DNA of 64,000 nucleotides. It comes from Phoronis australis. Taxonomy: Eukaryota; Phoronida; Phoronidae. The position numbers and the translations under genes were made by a program. The stretch's first letter is position 1; the number at the start of each line of letters is the position of its first letter. The stretch covers positions 1,557,097 to 1,621,096 of the forward strand of contig NMRA01000023.1 of NCBI GenBank assembly GCA_002633005.1. Reading direction: 5' to 3'. Under the pieces are notes generated by a model. It made no database searches. It worked only from the letters and a program-made list of their open reading frames with translations, and was not told the origin of the DNA. Shown here one piece after another: positions 12,001 through 27,000 of the stretch.

Positions 12001-15000
12001 TTGATCAGTGCTCAGAGGCATGGAATATGGATGACTAGCTTTGAGTTGATGGTAACTGCTACACAACTTGAAAACGATTAAGCATGCACTCTGCTCTACT
12101 CAATTCACAACCCTGATATTGTTCTGTCAATGTTTAAGACAAAACTACCACCATTTTTTCATCGAGAACTACCTTTACCTTGAGATATTGCTAAAGGAGG
12201 ACAATACTTCTTCCCAGTGCCATCTGTTGGAAGAACCATGGGCATAGTTGGTTCATAGCCTGTAAACGAAAGAATGAACACACAGGCAATATAAGAGAGG
12301 TTGTTTGTATTAATGTTAATAAAATTAAACATTGCTGTTGACTTATCACAATCCATATTATAAGAACATATATTTGCATCACCAATGTAAAAATAGCATC
12401 CACTCTTTTCAACACAATCCCTGATCTTGATTCATCGACCCAGAGTAAGTAGACTCAGCTAGGTCAACCAAATAAGACATTTGATTGGTTTGTGAGCCAG
12501 GGGTCAACATCAGGAACCAATCAGATGTTCATGAGAGTTGACTTGGCTGAGCTAACTCAGAAGCAGCCCTAAAATTAAAGAAACAGATCCCAATATTTAC
12601 ACCCGAACAAAGAATATAGTGACCATCGAAAATATGCGACTTTGCTTGGAACAAATTAAAAAGTGAGATAATCAATTACCTGTATATAGAGAATAGTAGG
12701 TAAGTGAAATACAAAGTTGTTTGCAGTCGAAGTCTTTGTAAAATCAATGTTTGGAGCAAAAAATACACTTTGTGCAAAAATGGTGCTTATATGATCATAA
12801 ACAACATAATCACATTTTAAGGCAAAAATCTGAATCTTCAGCCATTGAAGATTCAGAAAATGTAAACTTTCACAGATTGAAGTTGGACAGCTTAATATTA
12901 AGTTATTTTGATGAAATGTGAAAGAATTTCACAACGGTTGACAGTTACCTTTAAATAAATTATGATGTAAATATGTACAACAGTCATAACCAATTAATAA
13001 ATGATACAGAAATACGATGTGAAAAACCACAACAACGAATTGCTTGACAAAAATGAAAACAATCTACCTAACACGTTAATAAAAGAAAGAGGCTAAATAT
13101 GACCCACTACCCCTCAACCAATAATTGAAATTTTTGATAAGAGCAGTGTGACGGATATTACAGTCACCCAGTGAGAACTTGTGTTCAGCAGTTCTCCACA
13201 TTCTAGTATCACAAGTTGATATAGTCCATCCACACACATGCATACGTACTTATAGGGGACTAATTATTGTGATTGTCTAGAGTAATGAGAGCGAGAAAGC
13301 AACTCCCACTTGATTCCGACTCAGATTTGGTGGACAGAAATTCACTGCTACATATAGTGGTTCATAAACAGAGGAATAAATCCCACTGTCAGCCCCTCCA
13401 ATTGCTCTTTGACATTGGCCGAGGTAGAAATCATTCTACAGCTTCATCAGTCGCAGCCACCCTTAATGCAGCTGCGGATTCTTCATCGCAGTGGTAAATG
13501 TATGGAACCCGAAGTCCTTCATCTATGAACATTTTAACAAGTTTGCCTTTTCCGTAAGCCATTAGTACACCCCATCGCACACTAGTCAAAATTTGTCGGC
13601 ATTCAATTGTTATAGCAGGATAAGTGTTAAAACAAATATACCACTAGGTTGAAACTTCACTTTAACATTACATGGGATCTGTAGGTGGCGCTGAAGTCTC
13701 TCTACCAAAGACATGATCGCTGTCTGGAGGTGTTAGTGAATTTAAATATGACGTAGCTATTTCGAAAGTTGGCTAATAAGAAAGAAATGTTACTGCGGCC
13801 ATGTCAATTTTGCCCCTCTTATGATTTGTTGCAGATTACTAAGAATTTGTTTTACATTCTTGGTATGCCTTCATCCTGTGTTTTAGCAGGGTAATTGTTG
13901 GTAAAAGCTTCTTTTATTGTTGTTAGGAATGAAAAACTCAATTTTGGGATTGTTATGTATTAGACTTCGGAAGCGAGCATCTGCCGGAGCAATAAAACAA
14001 GAAAATCTTTCTGTTCATGTGACTTTAATACACGTTGTCCTCATAATTGCCTTCCAGAAATTTGCTGAAATCAAGGTGGGTAACTTCACCAGTTAAATAA
14101 ATTATGCTCAGAACACTCTGGCATGTATTGAGTGGGACTTAGCTCTGACGGAAGTGTGTTTGAATGCCATGTCAAAATTCAGGTTCATTGCAGCTGATCT
14201 CAGACAAATATATTTTACTCGCCGATGTCACTTTCCTGTTACTTTTTAGTGTTAAAAGTATAAAATATTTACAGTGTCAACTTCCATGCTGAGTTATAAA
14301 ATCATTTATTATTATATCTTAAAGTTTGATGCAATTTCTCAACCTTCCTTCCAACTGCAGCTTATTGTATCATGATGCACATGAACGAGATTACTTATTG
14401 TACATGCGTGTATTTAGGCACATATGATGCACTTGAACAAGATTACTTATCGTATATTTGAATATTTAAGCATATATGATGCACAAGAACAATATTACAT
14501 GCTTACACAAAAAACACCCGTCTGTATAACCCTGTGTGTAATTAACACTTGAGCGGTTCACAGGGCTACACGCATAAAGTAAATGACTAAAATTACAGCA
14601 TTTCCTGAAATGGAGAATCAGTTTTCACGACACATATTCCAACCTTAATGCAGTCTTACACTTTGGTTAGTGAGGAAACAGCATAAAATGATGAACTGAG
14701 ACAAATTGAGGTCCACACAAACACACCCACGTCCACCCACACACACAAACACACACACACGCATAATGTAGCAAGTAAGCATGCGGTGCCAGTGAAAACT
14801 GTGACCCAATTGTATGACGTTACCAATTAACTTCAGCCATTAGCATGCAAAGACCAGGCCACATAAAACAGTTCTCGACTACTTACGATGTTACTTAAGA
14901 CAAAAACCGCAGAAAGACGAAATAATTGAAGGGCAATCAAGACTTGATTATTACAAATACTAGACATCTGACCACATCTGAAGTATGACAAAGTCAACCT

Positions 15001-18000
15001 TCTCCAGAGTTTTCGAAACTAAGAAAGGTGTAAAGTACTGTCCCATAATCCTTTGCAGTACCAGGGGCAAAACCATAGGAGCAACAGAGGTACAATAATG
15101 GTAAAAACTGGGAGGTAGCAGAGTTCGACTACGTCATATATGTCAGTGCACACCAAGTAATCTTTATCTTTCACAGGACTGTTTTCAGTGAAGCAATCAA
15201 AATGTTAGAATCCAATATAATTATGTACAGTATTAATAACCTTACATTAAAGTTTTAGCGATCACACATTCTGTATCTTATTCATTTGGCCCTAATGTGT
15301 ATATTGTATTATTAGTTTGTGCCGTTTATGGTGTAACATTATACTTTATTGTTTGTCCGATGTACATTATTATCTATGCCAGGTGGAAGAATAGTTTTCA
15401 ATTTGTTTTAACCAGCTATGTAAACAAGTTATGTATGCACCATAAAGAGTTTGATCATCACCAACATATTAAATATTCTTAACAAAGTTTTGTAGAACAG
15501 TGCATAACGAATAGTATGTGAAAGTTTCATCAAAATAAGACATGATGTTCCAAAGTTATCAATGTTTGGGCACTTAACATTAGCAACAGCATGGTGAATC
15601 CCTTAACCTCTTAACAAGCAAAACTTGAGCTTGACAAGGACAGGTTTGCCTTATAAAAAAAGGATGACGGTTAAACTTACATATTTCAGCAAACATTTCA
15701 TTGAATCGTGATAAATATACGGCAAAATACCAGAACATCGGAAAGTCAATTCGGTGAGTAAATTTGCATTGAGACTTTCTCCAGACATGCCTGCTCACTT
15801 AAAGTTAAAACTAACTATACCATGATTGCTCCCACTCTCTGTCCCATGCTGAAACTTGTCTGTGTTTACTGACTTACAGTCCAACAAATATAAGTGCTTA
15901 AATTAAATTCTCTTCTTTTCCCACCAAATTGGGATTTAAATGGGTATTGTGACAAACATCTGATAAAGCAAGGTAAGAATGAGCTACAACTCCTGGTCTA
16001 ATAGGCTTGAACACACAGTCCTGTTCTAGCTGTAGGGTACACTATAGTGTCGACAACAACCAGACACTCAACGAATACATAATATTTTATTCATTCTCCC
16101 AGTGGTTTTACAATAACCAGAACAAACCACAGATCCCATGTTTACTGCAGCCAGTCTCTTCAATCAATAAAAAAATTGTCTCACAATCAAAAAATGTTAA
16201 GTACTTAAGAAGTACTTCTTCGAATGTTAAAGAGTTGCTTGCTTTGGTGTAATGACTTCTTTTCAGGCATATTTGTACTTTCAAAACAACATCATCATGA
16301 ATTCAAGAAAATAACTACGATTTTAAAACTTGACATGTTTCGGTGTCATTTATTATAACATCATCATGCTATTCTGCTTTGCCATAAATGAATACAGTTG
16401 CAATGTAACACTCAAACTTCTCATGACGACTACACCGCTTTGGCCGATGAAACTAAGCCACCATGACACGCTAACTTTATCAAGTTGGTCAGCAGCATTA
16501 ACAAACTGTCAGTCCTCCTCAACCTTGCAAATCATTTCTAATCCAATAAGGAACGAGGCGAGATCGAGATCGTTTTTAGAATAGTAAGTGGCCTAACATA
16601 TACTGTTACGTTTTGTGACAGAATGTGTGGGTTTATTTCCTCTATCATAATTTTACAAGGAATGTCAATCACTGTCAAACTGATGTCATACCATATCATC
16701 ATTCCATATCACTGATAATAAATTACGTTAAACAATTATGCATGTAGAAATTATTTTAGTACCACAGCTGTAAAGCATTACATAGGCAGCTCATGGGGGA
16801 GACAGCGGGAGAGACAACTCCATGTTACTTAGCTGAAGTCCCACTGAGTCGCTAAAAACATTTTTTGTGAATATGTAACCGTTCAAGAAAGAAAAGGTGC
16901 GTAAAAGATCTAGCACAAGTCACTAAGAACAAAAACAGTCAAATATCATGCATCTAAGTGAAAAACCAACACAGACCACATTAGACATGAATCTGCAAAC
17001 CACTGACACCAATGTGCCTTTGATGAATACCTATAGAGGGGGTTAGTGTTGTTGAAAGCGTGGGGGTAGTTTTTTCAGTGTTAACGGTGGTGCTCGGTGT
17101 TGAAATGACACCTACAACAGATGAAGCTGGTGTGAACATGTGGCACAACAATGACAATATTAGACAGGTCAGATTCTTCTCCAAAATACATAGGCATAAG
17201 CAGACGATTGCTCGTAGTACGTAGTATAAAGTTGTCACTTTCTTTCAGTGACTAAGTTTGCCATCGGCACACAAATATGTAGCATGCAATACTTCTTGAC
17301 AAACATTAACGAGATTAGAATCATCCTAGCATTAATAGGCAATCCTTAATGACAAACAGCAAATCAATGCTCCAGTAAAGATAGCATGCAAACGGGAACA
17401 GTGTTAAACAGTGGCACGTGTACACTTTTGCATTGCAAAAGTGTACACTACAAGGGGGTGTTCATTGATTTCGAGAATGAAATCAAATGACCAAACTAGC
17501 CACCAGGAGGGGCAAAAGTTGTGCTACAGCGTATTTGTAAACCAACTACAAATCTTATGACTCTGCTGAACGACTATAAATTGAAAGTGCCAGTAGAGTT
17601 CATATATAGACCAATGGGAATGTGTGCGCCTACTTTCTTGTCCTTAATAAAAGGCATTGGTTACCTATTACAAAAGATTACAAAATGTTGTCCGGGAGAT
17701 AAAGGCAATATCTTGACTACAGGCACAGCACTTGTTCCATACAACCAATATTGACGGCTATCATTCTGTTCAATACAACCAATATTGACGGCTATCATTC
17801 TGTTCAATACAACCAATATTGACGGCTATCATTCTGTTCAATACAACACAATAATGCGTAGTATCGTGGAACTTTTTCGCACGGTTTGGCAGATGAAGTT
17901 TCCGATACAAAAAATGGAATTGCCAGATCTATTTGATGACTGGCAGGTGCCATTACTCTGCACGATACAAATACATGTGTCAGGTATCATCAAGCTCTTA

Positions 18001-21000
18001 CATTGTGTTTAATTTGAAGTTATTGAATCTGCCAGGATTTTGCAGATACCAAATGACCGGACAAAGATGACAGAATGCCACTGCATAAAATAATTCAGTA
18101 TACGGGTGCATAGAAATGCATCTCAACGGAGTTATTTGAAAACATCCAAAAGCTTACACTGAATTATCTAAAACAGTTCTGTTCAGTAATAGACAACAAT
18201 TTGATACCATAAGTATGTTTACAATACCATCACCAGAGGGCATAAAGATAGGTCATCTTAACATTACGACAGATCTGCCTGAGCAAACGTGGAAACTGGT
18301 CACTCTGGCCAAACACTTGTCTCCAATGTGACACCATCCATGAGTCTCTTACTCAGATTCTATAACACTTAGACAACCAAAGTCAACTGTTTTCTAGATG
18401 CTTCTGAAACTAACTACATTTGACAGTGCCTGGTTTCATGAAACAATGTGGACTCGACCAAGTTCACTAAATCTATAGCATATTTGTGCTCTTGTGAAAA
18501 CATTGATTGTCATTTCTTATGCTGTTTGAGTCTCATTACTAAGTCAATTTTTGGCTTTGATACAAATCGAGAGTGAACTCTACATTGAATTCTCAATATT
18601 ATTGAAAATAGGTAGGGACCTTTTCATGCAACGCTCCAAAGTTAAGTCCCTAATTATTATGACTCAATTAAAGGCTCAGTTTTCAGTTATATTATGAGAA
18701 AATGTCATTAGTTAAAGAGGAACTCACATTAAATATAACATGATAGAAAAATATAACATCTGTTTATACAGAGCAACACAGATATGCAAAAAAATAGTAA
18801 GCTTAGTTGAGTCCCTATTTGGGAGTATTTCATGCAACTAGGCACTGGTTCCAGAGTTGCATGCCTGTTACTTAAACACTTGATCCAAAGCAGGTCTTGG
18901 CATCAACTCAGCAAATGCAACCTGGCATAATTACAAGGTTGTCAAATGGGATCTATTTAAGTTGTCAAACCCTGATAGCAAGAGAAATACCTGAAGTGAA
19001 AAGCTGACAAATTTAGGAATTAATGTCCACCGGGGTACCAGAGATCGCAAGGACAGCATTTTTGGGCTTGAACAAAAAAATAAGAACATCCTTTGAGCTC
19101 AACGATGACTAATTTCCCCCTTCTCGGGGCCCAACAAACTGCAATAAAGCTCGTCTATAACAATTTAAAGCAGACAAATACAATCAGGTTTTTCTGATTT
19201 TTGCTAAACAGATCTGATTTCCCCTTTGTTTACTTTCTATTTACTTCTTGTAGTAATTTGAGTGCATGCTCTGATGTGACGTGGAGACATCGTGGCAACC
19301 TGGAACTTTTACCAGATCGCCAAACGAAGTCTGCATGTCGTTAAATCGAACCCTGCAATGTATTGAAAAAAAGATCTCGAAAACATGACCATTGAGCAAA
19401 CCTTAAGACTTGTTAACTATTTCATTAATCTAGTAAAAAATATGTGCATTGAAAGAAATTGACAAGGACCAGATGGCTAATGTCAACCACTAAAGCTCGT
19501 GATGAAATGGTTACAACGGTCACACGTAGGCAAAAACTACAGCAGGCAACACATTCATGATTTACTTACTAGTGAATCCTGGGATATAGTGAAAGATTTC
19601 ATGATGACACAATCAAAAGCTGACTCGTATCAACGAAAATATCTAAGTAAAAACATCTCATTTTATCAACGACTCAGAAATAACGATTATGACGGCTTTG
19701 CAGATACCAAATTCATCATCAGAATAGTTTAGACTTATGACTGAAAATAAATTAACAGGAATATTAGTATGGTGGCTGAGCCATCCTGCAATTACAGTTT
19801 TGCCGCCCTTTTAGTGACTTCTGGTAATTTTCGCTGTTAACAGAATAAGCTAGTACTGTAGTTGTATTGTCCGATTACTTTTGTCTGGTACTGTAGTTGT
19901 ATTGTCTGATTACTTTTGTCTTGTGCTGTAGTTGTATTGTCTGATTACTTTTGTCTGGTACTGTAGTTGTATTGTCTGATTACTTTTGTCTGGTACTGTA
20001 GTTGTATTGTCTGATTGCTTGTGTCTTGTGCTGTAGTTGTATTGTCTGATTACTTTTGTCTGGTACTGTAGTTGTATAGTCTGATTACTTTTGTCTGGTA
20101 CTGTAGTTGTATTGTCTGATTGCTTGTGTCTTGTGCTGAAGTTGTATTGTCTGATTACTTTTGTCTAGTACTGTAGTTGTATTGTCTGATTACTTGTGTC
20201 TTGTGCTGTAGTTGTATTGTCTAATTACTTTTGTCTGGTACTGTAGCTGTATTGTCTGATTGCTTGTGTCTTGTGCTGTAGTTGTATTGTCTGATTACTT
20301 TTGTCTAGTACTGTAGCTGTGTTGTCTGATAAGTTTTTTCTGGTGCTGTAGCTGTATTGTCTGATTACTTTTGTCTGCTACTGTAGCTGTATTGTCTGAT
20401 TACTTTTGTCTGGTACTGTAGCTGTATTGTCTGATAACTTTTGTCTGGCGCTGTAACTGTATTGTCTGATTACTTGTGTCTGGTGCTGTAGCTGTATTGT
20501 CTGATTACTTTTGTCTGGTACTGTAGCTGTATTGTCTGATAACTTTTGTCTGGCGCTGTAGCTGTATTGTCTGATTACTTGTGTCTGGTACTGTAGCTGT
20601 ATTGTCTGACTACTTTTGTCTGCTACTGTAGTTGTATTGTCTGTCTTTATTACTTTTGTCTGGTGTATAGCTGCATTGTCTGGTTTCTTTTATCTGGTGC
20701 TGTAGCCGTATTATCGGTTTACTTTTGTCTGGTGCTGTAGCTGTATTGTCTTACTTTTGTCTGATACTGTAGCTGTATTGCTGTTTGATTACTTTTGTCT
20801 TGTAGTGTAGCAAGCAGACTTCGTTTGGATACAAAAAAAATTGTTTGGGAAAGCCACACGAGGCATTACCAAAAACGTGAGGCGATCATATTCAACGGTG
20901 AATGCATTAAATATACTTGTAAAATAAGATAACATAAGAAGACTTAATGATGCATGATGGACTGTTAGTTATGATAGCAAATATTCAGTACAGCGTTCCT

Positions 21001-24000
21001 TTAATGTTCCATCTTGATCAATATTCATTGAAGGTAAATAATACGGTTTCCCTTCAAAAATTACCACATTGATTGCAGCAGACAAATACCAACAGACGCT
21101 ACAAGAAACCATCTTAAACTCTTCACACCATAGTCATAAATGTTTGAATTCAGTTACCAACAATTTGGTAATTCTTCTTCAATTTGGATACTTTTAATGA
21201 CAAGAAATAAATACATAAATTAAAAAATTAAAAATTCTTCAATTATTTCCCAAAATAAGTGCTTGTTTACTAAGATTTTGTGTTATAAAAGAAATATACA
21301 CAGTTCAAAACCTCTAAAGGTGCAAAAATTCAAAACCTCTAAAGGTGCAAAAATCCATTGTAGGAACATTTGAATAGCTAAAATCGTGCATTTAGAGGTT
21401 GCCCAAAATGACAAAGTATTGAGAAAATCATTGCTTCCTAACAAAAAAATCTCAAAATAAATCATTGAAGATGACGGATATAGAATGTATATTTAGAAAT
21501 TGTCTTCAAAGTAATTGACTGTATGTTTTTTCTAAATGAAGAATGAAATAATTCATTCAGAGTATTGAAAGTGAACTTGGTGCAAATGAAGGCGGACCAC
21601 AAGTTACTTCACCCTTAACATCCTCTTACATATTGACGACTCACTACTCACCTTTTGTTTTGGCCTTGACCTTTTCGCTCTTCAGACCATCTCCTTTTGA
21701 GTTGCGAGATAGCACAAAGAACCAGTAAAAGGTATTCGCTTCCAGTGAATAAATGGAATAATCAGTAGCACCATCGGGGATTACTTTCAGCGAGGTCCAG
21801 TTTGGGTTTCCATCCTTAATGAACCTGTCCAGGTCAAGAAAAGTTCAAATTAGTAGGTCAAATAATTAGTAAATGAAACTTAAAAACTAAAAAACTTCAA
21901 GTTCTTAATACCATTACTTCAAATCCTAGTTGGAGTAAATTGATATCAATTTTTAATACCGGAAAGTGTAAATATTAATTTGAAAGTTGAGGCCTTTGAT
22001 GTTAAGTTCTAGGTTCTTTTCTTTGAAAACGACGATCCATCTTTTTCAAATTCCCAATAAAAACAGGTAAAAAGCATAGTGTATTTAAAAGTCATCCCAT
22101 TAACTTTCTCTGAGAATAAAATAAGTGCCGTCAGCAAGCTTGATGATGGCCAATAAACAGTTCTAATCACTAAATAAGAGCTAAGCAGAATGTTGAAATG
22201 TGACTGCACCGCTAACGCTACTGGTATGTTTCTTGGGGGTATTTATTAGGATCTTAAAATGGCCATTAAGTGGCAACGAATATGTTGAACTTATGTAAAA
22301 ATGGGAAGGCTTCGTCAACTCTTTAATAGACACCTATTTCCCTAATATCATGAAAATCCATTATTACACTCTGAATATTAAAGTAGCAAAACGCAAAACA
22401 AAAATAATTTAACTTAAAAATAGTCACACGGAAGCAGAACGGTAGTTGGATTTGTCTGAACGAAATGTCATCTGAAGCCACATTCATAGAAATATGCTTG
22501 CCAAATTTCACACAAAGATCCAGCAAGGATTTGGGAGATAGTGTTATGGACACAGAAAACAATTGCCACTAGGGGGTGTCACAGTAATTCGACCCAAAAG
22601 TTGGTCGTGCTGTTGTCACCAGAAATGAATCTGCCCACAGGCTGATACCAAAAGATTTGAACATAAAAAAGGTGGCATAGAACAGGTTGAATCCATTAGA
22701 AAATGGGAATGCAATACGCCTCTTGCCACTTCAATAGAAACCTATTTGCAAAATTTCATGTAAATCCACGAAGGAACTTTGAACATAAAGAGGTAAACCT
22801 CAAAAATAAACTTGCCACTAGGGGGAAAAGAAGTAGTCAGAACTGTCCAAAAGTTGTTGTCATCCATAACAATATTGTAGCATCCATAGAAAAACACTTC
22901 CAAGCCAAAGTTAAGAAAGATCCTGTCAAGGGGTTAATGAGATCAGCCACAAAGGCAAACAAATGCCACCAGGGGGCACCACAGTAGATGATCATGTCCG
23001 AAAATCAACACGATCTTGGCAGGAGCACAATTGCCAAATTTCATAATGACCTTTCAAGTGGTTTGACTGATAAGTGAGGCCTGTGTCAAAACCTTGTAAA
23101 TAATAAAAATTAGAACGGAATATGTCAAACCTGTCCAAAAATGGGAAGGTATTGTCGTTTCTTAATAGAAACATATATGCCAAAATTCAGGAAAATTCAT
23201 CAAGGAAATCAGAGGAAACAGAGGCAAATGTAAAACGGACTCTAGGGGGCGCAGTGGCAGAAAATCTGCCACATAAATATCGTCGTCATCCCTTATCGGC
23301 TCCAGGATCATATCTGCTAACTTTCACGAAGTTTCTCCGAGAGGTTTTGGAGATACAGCAGTAAATGCCGGAGGACCATCAAAATATACCCAAACATATA
23401 TTTGTGGCAGCATAAAAGTCCTTAATTAGTTGGGTGCAACCACTTTAACATTACTATGAAAGTCCTTAAAGAGCTGAGTTGCTCTGTCAGGCTGTTTTTT
23501 ACAGCCTACTTTGTTATGAATGTCCAATGCCTCAGACAAATTAAATGATGCATAAACACAACACTTGTCCACTGACTTTCTGCTTCAAAGTTTAAGGTTA
23601 TGAAGAACCCTAGAAAAAGTCTGAATTTGGCTCACTTCCAAACATCAAATTTCAGAAATGGCTGATTGGATTCATTATATGATACAAAACTTTCACACTG
23701 TTCTTTGAAACATTGTTAGGAAATTTCTCACTTTTGCGTAAGTAGTTGTCTATAAAAATAGGACTTTTTATAATTTTCATGGATAAAAACTCAAAAGATG
23801 TATAAAACGAATACAAAATGACATTTTAAAAAATAGTAATAGCAATTTTTAGATTTCATATTGAACATTTAAAACAAATGAGACTTGGTTATGTTATTGA
23901 TACCACTGTTTTGTTATCAAGGTAAATTCTTTTTGGTAAATTTTACTAACACATTCACCTGACCCAAATTACTGGCAGATTGGTAAGTGAAAAATCAAAT

Positions 24001-27000
24001 AATACAGGCTTTCTACTTTCAAGAAATATATGCTTTAAAAATTTATGAAATCTATTATAGTTTTATAGGTTCAATACACAAATCTGTGAATATGGTCCTA
24101 CATAGCATTAAAGCACAGACCACATGGTAGACAAGCTATACTTAGCATGTTTTAGAGGACCGTGTGGTAGACAAGGTATGCATCTTCTCTAAGTAAACAA
24201 TCTTATCTTATTTTACCATATCACGAGCATTTTTAATAAGGAGATGAAAAGGGGAATATTCAACGAGGCCAACTACAGACAAAGAACACTTCAGGCCACT
24301 GGATTGCTAGACAGGATTATGGGATTATTTCAAAACGGATTTCCAAGATGTGTAAAATGCAATTTCATCTTAATGCAATCTGCCCAACCAAATTACACAC
24401 ATGGGTAATGACAGGAACACTGGTGTATGTTTCCACATGAATGAATACAAGCTGGTAGTAGCAGAAATACATTGATATGGCTGACACCGTGAGAAAATTG
24501 GCAACTCAGGCGAAATGAAGTGTGCAATGATAACTACATTCCGGTTTAACTTAACGATTCATGGCATACTTGATGGGCACGAACAAAAACATGTTAAAAT
24601 AAGTGGCTCTGCCTACGGTGTGCATAAAACAGCATGAAAAGAACAGAACACTGTGGAATTCTTCAACCAATCTTCAAGAAAATTCTAGAACTTCCATAAA
24701 TTTATTATTCTTAAATAATTAACGCCAAGCCTAACTGGACTTAATAAACAAATTTTGTACAAGATTGTAAATTACAAAGAAATTACAGTGTTATTTTTGA
24801 TCATTGTATATCATTCAACTTTATTTTCTCCACAAGTTTTACATTTCCGATAATTGTCGTTGCCAAGATTTCACTATTCAAAAAATGTGAAAAGCTGAAC
24901 AAGAGGCAAAAATCCTACAAATAACACATGTGACTTGGGGAATTTAAGTCGGCATGGCAATTTAAAGTTAGAATAACCTATTTGGCTGGAATTGTTTATC
25001 ACAAATAAACTTGATGTTTAGCAATGACCTCACATATCGCATGATCACAGTTGAACACTAGTAGACAATCCTTCTCTCTATCACTCTCTCTCTCTCTCTT
25101 CCCGTCCTTCACCTCCCTTACCCTCTCTCTAGCACCCCCTACCAGACTCCCTTACCCTCTCTCTAGCACCCCCTACCAGACATACCATAAGACATAATAC
25201 TGTTCCAAGCCACCATGATATCCTGGCTCCCATGAGACATGGGCTGAGAACTGGCGTGTGGTCACTGTCAGATTGCGGGGGGCATGCGGAGTAGTTACTG
25301 CAATCAAAATAACCATTTGTTAATGATCTGATCAAACCATATGTAAACGAAGCCCGACTTGTGGGGGAGGAAAGTCATGTTTATTTCAGGGAACTATTAA
25401 TAGTAATTCTCCATTTATTTCACACAAAAATAATTGCTAAAATTTTCCATTTTTACATTTATATACGTTACTGCGAATAATGGAAATTTTAACACGAGTT
25501 GCTTTTATGATATGTACGCAGCGCAAACCATGGTAGTTGTAGATTTAATAAAATTTTCTTAATTTTCATTTTTGTTGTGCACTAAATAAGTGAAGATTTA
25601 CTAAAAATTGTAAACAATCAGAATAATGTTTACACAGATATATACACAGTGCAACTTATTAATTACCCAATACATGATCGTTTGGTAACCAACATTCACC
25701 TCTGCCTGGATACCCGACAATGCACACCAACTGAATACAGTCGAATACCAGGCAATGACCTTGACACTATTTTTTCTAAAATGGTGGAGCGCCAGGGCAT
25801 GCTTAGGAAGCAGATGATAAAACGGTAAGCTCTACTGTGGCCGCATTTACAGCAATGTGAATTATATAGCATGAAACATTCAACCGCTTAATGAACCATA
25901 TAGCCCAGCATCAAAATGACAATATTGAATGGAAACCAGTGTCTTATTCGTCAGCATGGCGTGGAATACACATCATCTGCTAAGCTGGCTAATGCCCATT
26001 CAGCTGATTTATGTTGCGCAAGATGATACCAACAGAAGTTTCATTACACAAATTAGTTTATTACGCCTAAAATGCTCCATGTTTTCCGTTTCTACGCACG
26101 CCACATCATGGATGATGCTCGGGTTAAGCTCCTGTCTATAATGAGTAAACTGTCTTGTAGAATGCACCACATTACAAACGGTTTTTCAAATTTTGCCTGG
26201 GAAAGGCCTGCCACCACGCATGGGAGGATCTCACATTATACAATGCACTAGAGGTTGGTGTATATATGTATCAAAACATTTTAGAATTAATGATGTCACT
26301 ATGTCACCAACTCCAAGCAGTTTCAGTAAGTTTAGGTAGATAACAATAATGCAAAACTGTTGTTTGATAAATAAATCTGGTTTCCAACAGGTCCAAGTGA
26401 TAGAGCCACTTACATTCAATGATGAGTCGCGTTGACGTGACAACAGTTGTGACCACATTCTCAGCGATACACTCATAGCGGCCATGCTCAGCTTTGGTCA
26501 GGTCACTGATGGTCAGGTTGCCACTGACCAGTTTATGCTTTTCGGGAAGTTCAGAGGAGCCCACCTGAACAAAATATGAAAGGCATAAGAATATGTTCAA
26601 CGTCTTAGAAACCATACATGGAATAGAAACGCGGCACGAATGTATTAATATGCATTTAGCATGTGTTATCATAAACTGTGTTTGTACAGAGGAAACAAAC
26701 TGTTAATAGCAATAAACCAGCAAACCATGACATTCATTACACATGAAGACTTAAGACAAACAACTTATAAAATGAAAAATTAATGATGTTACCAATACGC
26801 TAGGCATGAGCTAGCCGCATGCCAGCTCGTCAGCTCGCCATTGGCGAATTCTGAGCGGCACCGGGGATGTTAGAACTAAGTCCAGTCGCCAACTTGTAGA
26901 ATGCTTTCGCAACTTGATAATAAAAATTAATTTCAGGAAACCTACTTGTGTGTCTAATCAGTCAGCTTGTTTTAAGTCACGCCGTTAACGACAGTCTTAC

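Larger units (their letters stand above)
12260..17030 (-). other. intron 9 (between the two linker exons)
   Basis: 4.77 kb. Holds an inverted-repeat element (12440-12566), a frameshifted coding relic (13277-13714), and a short CA-rich tract (about 14715-14765). No further exon recognised. Confidence 0.65.
17112..21651 (-). other. intron 8
   Basis: 4.54 kb. Contains a palindrome (17418-17448), a three-copy 34-bp repeat (17734-17846) and the large 35-bp minisatellite (19849-20815). No exon recognised. Confidence 0.7.
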
